Shown: positions 15,051-19,522 of the stretch, one piece after another
How the letters are laid out: every line of letters begins with the position of its first letter
How positions within the stretch are numbered: position 1 is the first letter of the stretch
Source of the DNA: Dehalococcoidales bacterium
GTDB taxonomy: Bacteria > Chloroflexota > Dehalococcoidia > Dehalococcoidales > UBA3254
DNA: 19,522 nucleotides
Direction of reading: 5' to 3'
Assembly (NCBI GenBank): GCA_016926695.1
Contig: JAFGOB010000006.1
Location: forward strand, 1 to 19,522
Notes under the pieces: model-generated
The model's database searches: none
What the model was told of the DNA's origin: nothing
Seen by the model: the letters and a program-made list of their open reading frames with translations, nothing else
Position numbers and translations under genes: made by a program

Positions 15051-15080
15051 ATAATAGCACATATGTTCTGGTGTTGTCAA
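15051..15080 (-). promoter_or_regulatory. Strong leftward promoter without an assigned gene
   Basis: On the minus strand, a perfect TTGACA (15075-15080) and TATTAT (15051-15056) are 18 nt apart, and TGC directly precedes the -10, giving an extended -10. A transcript would start near 15044 and run left toward the RNase H gene. No recognised gene lies in its path. A 32-codon frame (15052 to 14954) begins inside the -10 box, so it could not be translated from its ATG on this transcript. A small RNA is possible. Confidence 0.5.
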
Positions 15081-15190
15081 GCGTTTGTTGTCACTTTTTA
15101 GAGTTTCAAGTTACCGGTTCTCAACCAGAATACGGATAGAAGTGATTATCAACGGTCAGGCATCGCTGCTGTGATGTTGGGTCCGTTTGA

Positions 15191-15217
15191 GCCTGTTAAT
15201 AACAGGGCCTGTTTTTT
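15191..15217 (+). terminator. Terminator-like hairpin just upstream of the rnpB promoter
   Basis: CCTGTT (15192-15197) and AACAGG (15201-15206) form a short stem with a 3-nt loop, followed after GCCTG by six T residues that run into the rnpB -35 box. It could insulate rnpB from rightward read-through. The stem is short and separated from the T-run by a few bases, so strength is uncertain. Confidence 0.4.
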
Positions 15218-15244
15218 GACACAAAAGGGCATATGTACTAGAGT
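15216..15244 (+). promoter_or_regulatory. rnpB promoter
   Basis: A perfect TTGACA (15216-15221), a 17-nt spacer and TAGAGT (15239-15244, 4/6 match to TATAAT) place the start of transcription at or near 15251, exactly where the P1 helix of RNase P RNA begins. The agreement of two independent signals makes this a good assignment. Confidence 0.75.
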
Positions 15245-15250
15245 GAACAG

Positions 15251-15650
15251 GGCCAAGCAGACCGGATGACCGCCCCGATTACATCGGGGAGGAAAGTCCG
15301 AGCTCCGCGGGCAGGACGCTGGGTAACGCCCAGGAGGGGTGACCCTACGGAAAGTGCAACAGAAAAGACACCGCCCCCTTCTCCCTTTCCTTTGCTCTCC
15401 CTTGACGGGAGAGGTCAGGTGAGGCTGAAGAGGGTAAGGGTGAAATGGCGAGTCAAGAGCTCACCGGCGGCCGGGTGACCGGCCGGCCTGGCAAACCCCG
15501 TCCGGAGCAAGGCCAAATAGGGGGACAATGGGAAAGCCCGGCCCGTCCCCGGGTTGGCCGCACGAGCCGTATGGCAACATCCGGCCCAGATAGATGGTCA
15601 TCCATCCGGGAAACCGGGGGACAGAACTCGGCTTACAGGTCTGCTTGGCC
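15251..15650 (+). ncRNA. rnpB: RNase P RNA, bacterial class A-like
   Basis: This is the catalytic RNA that matures tRNA 5' ends. Helix P1 is a perfect 13-bp pairing of 15251-15263 with 15638-15650 (GGCCAAGCAGACC with its complement), fixing both ends and a length of 400 nt. Conserved core elements are present in order: GAGGAAAGTCCGAGCTCC (15289-15306), GCAACAGAAA (15356-15365), GGGTGAAA (about 15438-15445), GGCAAACCC (15490-15498), AGATAGATGGTC (15588-15599) and ACAGAACTCGGCTTAC (15621-15636). The variable P12 arm (about 15375-15440) is extended and contains a copy of a dispersed short repeat. The promoter lies immediately upstream. The 3' end is 27 nt from the convergent regulator gene, with no clear terminator hairpin between them. 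Confidence 0.95.
15391..15424. repeat. Short dispersed palindromic repeat, copy C (inverted, inside rnpB P12)
   Basis: The hairpin CTCTCCC (15395-15401)/GGGAGAG (15407-15413) with a TTGAC loop and the flanking GGTCAGGTGAGG match copy B (14776-14809) in reverse complement at 26 of 32 positions. It forms the tip of the P12 arm of RNase P RNA, a region that tolerates length change. Confidence 0.55.
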
Positions 15651-15677
15651 ACAGCTTTCTAAACGTCTTTTAAGTGT

Positions 15678-17204
15678 TCAGGATTCAGTTTCCGCTATAG
15701 AGTCCCTGTGTACTTTTGTTTCAGGCCGGGTTTCTTTCATGACAGCCAGGGTAAACTCCAGCCGGTTGCGGACCCCGGCCTTCTGGTAGATATTCCGGCA
15801 ATGGCCTTTTAAAGTGGTATAAGCGATCGAGGTTTTTTTCAGGATCTCATCAGTCGATACTTCATTAAGCAGCAAAACGGCGATTTCAGCTTCGCGCCTG
15901 GTTAGACTGAAGCGCTCTGTTAAGGCCTCGGCGGTAATATCCGCAGGTAAATAATTTATCACCTCTGCACTGGTCCTGGTCTCTTTCAAGCGGAGAATCA
16001 GGACCAGTGATAATATTATAGATATTCCGGATAGGCTAATGGTAACCAGCTCGACCTTGTTTTCAAGATGGACAATCCAGTCGCCCAGGTTGACCCCGGC
16101 CAGCGTAGCCAGCATATATACACTCATCACAACAGCAAAGATGACCGGGTTTAATCGCTTAGCAGACAAATCAGCCGCCATTATCCAGGCAAAAGCATCC
16201 AGAAAAGCATATCCACCGAAGGCCAAAATTTGAATGACCAGATATTGAGCGGGCATCGACAACGGCCCTGCCGACATCAATCCGATACCGGCTGCTACCA
16301 CGCCGACTATAGCTATAGTACGCCGGCCCAGGATATCCCCGACGGAACCGGCCACAAACAATAATAGAAAATACGGCAGCCATCCTATTTCTCCCAGAAT
16401 ATCCTTTTGAGAGGGTATCATATAATTCATAACAAAGAGGGTCATCGAGCCGATTACGAAAATGATAAAAATAAACAGGAACAGTCCAAAATTGGCAGTC
16501 CTTTTTACCTTACCGTTTATGTATTCGCTGGAGGTATTCTCAAGTATCTTTCCGGACATTTCTTCCCGTCGCCGGTAAACCAAAACGATAGGTACACCCA
16601 GCAGCATCAAGCTGATGACCAGAATATTCAAGTCTGATTGGGCGGAATCGATAAAAAGACTGATGAAAAGTAAAAAAAAGCCGGACAAACCGATTCCGGA
16701 AACCAGGGCCCGCCCTCTGGAGTTACCGGGGACAGCGGAGGTTAAAACAAGTCCCCATCCGATAGTTGCCATTCCACCGAAGACTCCCATGAAAAGAAAC
16801 AACAGCCACCAGAGTGGACTGGGTATACCCAGCACCAGAAGCGAGACCGCCGCACAGGGAAAAGAGCCGATAGAAAACCATATCGACCATCTGGGCCGGA
16901 AATGACTCAAAACTGCGGCGGTTACCATACCCAGGATGTTCCCGGACAGAAAAAAGGAGATCAGTATTGATGGTGAAACATCCAGATTGCGGGTTAAGTC
17001 CCAGACCAGGGTTCCTGCCAGGGGTAAAAGGTACAGCCAGACAAAAAACAGCCCGATACTTAAAACCAGCGGCCAGTGCCTCTGCCAGATTTGCTTATAG
17101 CACCGTAATTCAGCAGAAAGTGAAAAACTGTCCTTTTTAGCCGACAAATCCAGCCCGCCTGTCAGTTTACTCTTTAAAAAACGCTCAAAATCAGAAAAAA
17201 ACAA
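15678..17204 (-). CDS. MFS-like membrane protein with C-terminal LuxR DNA-binding domain
   Basis: A 508-aa one-component regulator. Residues about 45-410 form roughly twelve hydrophobic helices in an MFS-like arrangement, with a polar central loop (210-236) and the loop motif GDILGRR (289-295). Residues about 426-488 are a LuxR/GerE helix-turn-helix: LTRREAEIAVLLLNEVSTDE followed by TTLKGHCRNIYQKAGVRNRLE. It probably senses a ligand or membrane state and binds DNA while membrane-anchored; the transporter fold may no longer transport. Similar MFS-LuxR proteins are known from anaerobic actinobacteria and Dehalococcoidia. The start is TTG-17204, directly after an in-frame stop and with only a weak CAGGG upstream. 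No in-frame ATG occurs before residue 93, so the start is less certain than the gene. It diverges from the FG-GAP gene and converges on rnpB. Confidence 0.88.
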   Translation of the reverse strand: MFFSDFERFLKSKLTGGLDLSAKKDSFSLSAELRCYKQIWQRHWPLVLSIGLFFVWLYLLPLAGTLVWDLTRNLDVSPSILISFFLSGNILGMVTAAVLSHFRPRWSIWFSIGSFPCAAVSLLVLGIPSPLWWLLFLFMGVFGGMATIGWGLVLTSAVPGNSRGRALVSGIGLSGFFLLFISLFIDSAQSDLNILVISLMLLGVPIVLVYRRREEMSGKILENTSSEYINGKVKRTANFGLFLFIFIIFVIGSMTLFVMNYMIPSQKDILGEIGWLPYFLLLFVAGSVGDILGRRTIAIVGVVAAGIGLMSAGPLSMPAQYLVIQILAFGGYAFLDAFAWIMAADLSAKRLNPVIFAVVMSVYMLATLAGVNLGDWIVHLENKVELVTISLSGISIILSLVLILRLKETRTSAEVINYLPADITAEALTERFSLTRREAEIAVLLLNEVSTDEILKKTSIAYTTLKGHCRNIYQKAGVRNRLEFTLAVMKETRPETKVHRDSIAETES

Positions 17205-17302
17205 GCCCTGGGGAGGGTGTCAAAATCCAGGCTAACCTTTATCTTTAAGTATAGTGATCCTGATGAAGATGGGCAAGTTCAGCCCTGGACAACGGTATTC
17301 TC

Positions 17303-17338
17303 ATTGACAGTATTTAGAACAGGCAATTACGTGTCAAT
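17303..17338. promoter_or_regulatory. Inverted repeat in the divergent regulator/FG-GAP intergenic region
   Basis: ATTGACA (17303-17309) and TGTCAAT (17332-17338) are perfect 7-nt inverted arms separated by 22 nt, within the 320-nt gap (17205-17524) between the LuxR-type gene and the FG-GAP gene. The left arm contains TTGACA, but no good -10 lies 16-18 nt downstream, so I favour a protein-binding site over a promoter. Nothing else in this gap was recognised. Confidence 0.3.
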
Positions 17339-17524
17339 AAATGGAATAGATTTCCTTTACATAAAAGTTAATTACTGAGACATCCCTTGCTGACGAACGT
17401 TAATCGATTATTGTTGCAACCGCAGGAGGGCAGTTGGGGGATAGGCCTCGCTTTTCTTGAGACTGTTTTTTTATTCATGCTGACCCTGACAAATGGTAAA
17501 AACGATTGCTGAAGGTGGATAAAA

Positions 17525-19522
17525 ATGAAAAAAACTGGTTATCTCTTACTTGCATCTATTATTATGCTGGGTTCCCTGTTTCTTCCCGGAGTTGTTGTTT
17601 ATGCTTTTAACCCCGATACTCCACTGTCAGGGGCTGATGCTTCATTCCTGGGGGAAAATCAGAACGATTACTCAGGTTATTCTGTAGCTCCCGCCGGAGA
17701 TGTCAACGGAGACGGCTACGATGACCTCCTGATCGGCGCGTACAGACACAACAACTACACCGGCAAGACCTATCTCATCCTGGGCAAGGATCCCCCCAAT
17801 TGGGGATCCGGCTTCAATCTGGCAGCCGCCGATGCCTCATTTCTGGGTGAGAACCAGGACGATTATTCCGGTCATGCGGTAGCTTCAGCCGGTGATATCA
17901 ATAATGACGGCTACGACGATTTCCTTATCGGTGCCTATTGGAAGGATACTGAAAACGGCGGTTTGTCCGGAAAGGCCTATCTTATACTGGGTAAGAACAC
18001 CCCCGACTGGGGGAATAATTACTCCCTTGCCAACGCCGATGCCTCTTATCTGGGTGAGGATGGCTCGGATCATGCCGGTTGTTCGGTTTCCATAGCCGGG
18101 GATGTCAACAATGACGGCTATGACGACTTCCTCATAGGCGCTTATCAAAATGACGCTGGCGGCTCGTGGAAGGGAAAGGCCTATCTTATTCTGGGTTCGA
18201 ATGACCCGAATAAATGGCAAACGAATTTGAACCTCTCAGGAGCCGATGCCGCATTCTGTGGTGAGAATAATTTCGATTATGCCGGTTGTGCAGTCTCCAC
18301 AGCCGGGGATGTAAATGGTGATGACTATGACGATTTCCTTATCGGCGCATGGGGTAACAGCGAAGTCCAGGATGATGCAGGAGAGACGTATCTTATACTG
18401 GGCAAGGATACTCCGGATTGGGGCAATAACTACCCACTTTCAAATGCCCAGGCCTCTTTCCGGGGTGAAGCAGAGGATGATCGCTCTGGTTCTTCGGTTG
18501 CCACGGCCGGGGATGTCAACGGCGATGGCTATGACGACTGCCTCATCGGCGCTTACTGGAACGATTATAGCGCCTCCTCAGCCGGACAGGCCTATCTGGT
18601 ATTGGGTGAGAGTACACCCGGCTGGGGCATGAACTTTGCATTGTCAGGGGCCGATGCCTCATTCGTGGGAGAAACCTCTTATGATTATGCCGGTTTTTCG
18701 ATCGCTACGGCAGGGGATATCAACAGCGACGGGTTCGACGATTTCCTTATCGGAGCTTATTCTGCTAATGGAAGCTCGATTGGGGCCGGTAAGACCTATC
18801 TAATGATGGGTAATACGGAGACGAACTGGGGAAGACACTTCGCACTCTCTGGGGCTGATGCCTCATTCCTGGGAGAGGAACTGAACGATGAATCCGGTAT
18901 TTCGGTGGCTTCAGCCGGGGACGTCAACAATGACGGCTTCCCTGACCTGCTCATCGGCGCTAATAGATATGACGATGATGAAAATGAGATAGACAATATC
19001 GGCAAGACCTATCTGTTACTGGGAAGAGCTGCCCCCGGCATCACGGTCAGCGATATCTCAGGGGACACCACGGAAGCCGGTGGGACAGCCACCTTTACCA
19101 TCGTGCTGAACACCGAACCGTCCGCCGATGTGACTATAGACCTGAGCAGCGACGATACCACCGAGGGCACTGTATTACCAACCAGCGTTACTTTTACCTC
19201 CGGCAACAGTGATTCTCCACAAACCGTCACGGTCACCGGCGTGGATGACTATATTGATGACGGAGATATTATCTATAACATAATAACCGCCGCCGCTACA
19301 TCCGAAGATACCAATTATGATGATTTGGATGCCGACGACGTGGCTGTGACCAATACCGATGACGATACCGCCGGCATTACGGTAAGTACAATATCCGGGA
19401 ATACCACGGAAGCCGGGGGTACGGCCGACTTTACCATCGTGCTTGACAGCCAGCCAACCGCGAACGTTACCATCGGTCTGAGCAGCGATGACACCAGCGA
19501 AGGCACAGTATCTCCCACCAGC
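17525..19522 (+). CDS. Secreted FG-GAP / Calx-beta-like repeat protein (partial, runs off window)
   Basis: The frame is open from ATG-17525 to the window end (666 codons, no stop), so the C-terminus is missing. AAGGTGG lies six nt before the ATG. Residues 1-27 form a signal peptide (KK, a hydrophobic core, then VVVYA with likely cleavage after A27). Seven FG-GAP repeats follow at about 37-500, spaced 65-69 residues, each with a calcium-loop motif of the type DVNGDGYDD and then FLIGAY. Seven units make a complete integrin-like beta-propeller. Unit 4 reads DVNGDDYDD and unit 7 DVNNDGFPD, slight departures. From residue 505 a Calx-beta-like repeat of 112 residues (ITVS, TTEAGGTA, TVTVTGVDD) occurs once, with a second begun at 617. 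This looks like a calcium-dependent surface or adhesion protein; ligand unknown. The upstream divergent MFS-LuxR gene may control it. Confidence 0.9.
   Translation, partial: MKKTGYLLLASIIMLGSLFLPGVVVYAFNPDTPLSGADASFLGENQNDYSGYSVAPAGDVNGDGYDDLLIGAYRHNNYTGKTYLILGKDPPNWGSGFNLAAADASFLGENQDDYSGHAVASAGDINNDGYDDFLIGAYWKDTENGGLSGKAYLILGKNTPDWGNNYSLANADASYLGEDGSDHAGCSVSIAGDVNNDGYDDFLIGAYQNDAGGSWKGKAYLILGSNDPNKWQTNLNLSGADAAFCGENNFDYAGCAVSTAGDVNGDDYDDFLIGAWGNSEVQDDAGETYLILGKDTPDWGNNYPLSNAQASFRGEAEDDRSGSSVATAGDVNGDGYDDCLIGAYWNDYSASSAGQAYLVLGESTPGWGMNFALSGADASFVGETSYDYAGFSIATAGDINSDGFDDFLIGAYSANGSSIGAGKTYLMMGNTETNWGRHFALSGADASFLGEELNDESGISVASAGDVNNDGFPDLLIGANRYDDDENEIDNIGKTYLLLGRAAPGITVSDISGDTTEAGGTATFTIVLNTEPSADVTIDLSSDDTTEGTVLPTSVTFTSGNSDSPQTVTVTGVDDYIDDGDIIYNIITAAATSEDTNYDDLDADDVAVTNTDDDTAGITVSTISGNTTEAGGTADFTIVLDSQPTANVTIGLSSDDTSEGTVSPTS
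17632..19522 (+). repeat. In-frame coding tandem repeats (FG-GAP then Calx-beta-like)
   Basis: At DNA level seven units of about 195-207 nt, each starting near GCCGATGCCTCATT, run from 17632 to about 19024. Two units with a 336-nt period, sharing ACCACGGAAGCCGG, begin at 19037 and 19373. All are multiples of three and keep the frame. Divergence among FG-GAP units suggests old duplication, while the Calx-beta-like units are more alike. Confidence 0.8.

Noticed and set aside
14954..15052. 32-codon frame as a protein gene
   Set aside because: Its ATG overlaps the -10 box of the only promoter found, there is no ribosome-binding site and no recognised motif, so it is kept only as a possibility in the findings.
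15266..15789. Small frames over the rnpB region
   Set aside because: They fall inside an RNA with conserved RNase P core sequences and a perfect P1 helix, and none has a recognisable protein motif.
17885..19518. Several minus-strand frames opposite the FG-GAP gene
   Set aside because: Low-complexity frames that mirror the repeated codons of the plus-strand gene. The plus strand has a signal peptide, ribosome site and seven matching repeats.

Overview
The window looks like chromosomal DNA from an anaerobic bacterium of the Chloroflexota, most likely the class Dehalococcoidia. This is inferred from content, not from a database search. The Elp3 protein has the short CX3CX2C radical-SAM form that I recall from Dehalococcoides. 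The RimI protein carries a long internal insertion, a membrane MFS-LuxR regulator is present, and small palindromic intergenic repeats are frequent. No tRNA, CRISPR array, transposase or phage gene was recognised.

Layout. 1-1874 (+): a short direct repeat, an extended -10 promoter, ruvB (which appears to start at a non-AUG/GUG/UUG codon) and a rimI-like acetyltransferase. 1878-4899 (-): a small membrane-anchored protein, a Trm9/ALKBH8-like methyltransferase and a CrtI-type FAD oxidoreductase followed by a strong hairpin. 5042-7885 (+): a promoter, elp3 and tyrS. 7886-8355: a gene-free stretch packed with palindromic repeats. 8356-13842 (-): an apparent operon transcribed from 13.9 kb leftward. 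It encodes an SDR dehydrogenase, two HgdA/B-type FeS subunits and two BadF/BcrA-type ATPases, the last fused to a ferredoxin-like domain. 14060-14464 (+): a type 1 RNase H. 14465-15250: a gene-free stretch with a second copy of the 158-bp repeat, an orphan leftward promoter and the rnpB promoter. 15251-15650: RNase P RNA (rnpB). 15678-17204 (-): a membrane MFS-LuxR regulator. 17525 to the window end (+): a secreted protein with seven FG-GAP repeats and Calx-beta-like repeats, cut off by the window edge.

How the genes fit together. The 8.4-13.8 kb operon has the subunit set and order of an ATP-dependent class I benzoyl-CoA reductase (bzdN-O-P-Q-M order), with the Q and M functions apparently fused. 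The alternative is a (R)-2-hydroxyacyl-CoA dehydratase-like enzyme. Both couple ATP hydrolysis to low-potential electron transfer through FeS clusters. The SDR at the head of the operon could oxidise a hydroxyacyl-CoA made downstream. Its promoter has a perfect 19-nt palindrome filling most of the -35/-10 spacer, suggesting tight regulation. Elp3 and the Trm9-like methyltransferase could together make a modified wobble uridine (cm5U to mcm5U) in tRNA. The divergent MFS-LuxR gene and FG-GAP gene suggest a regulator and its surface-protein target. All functional links are inference from sequence and gene order.
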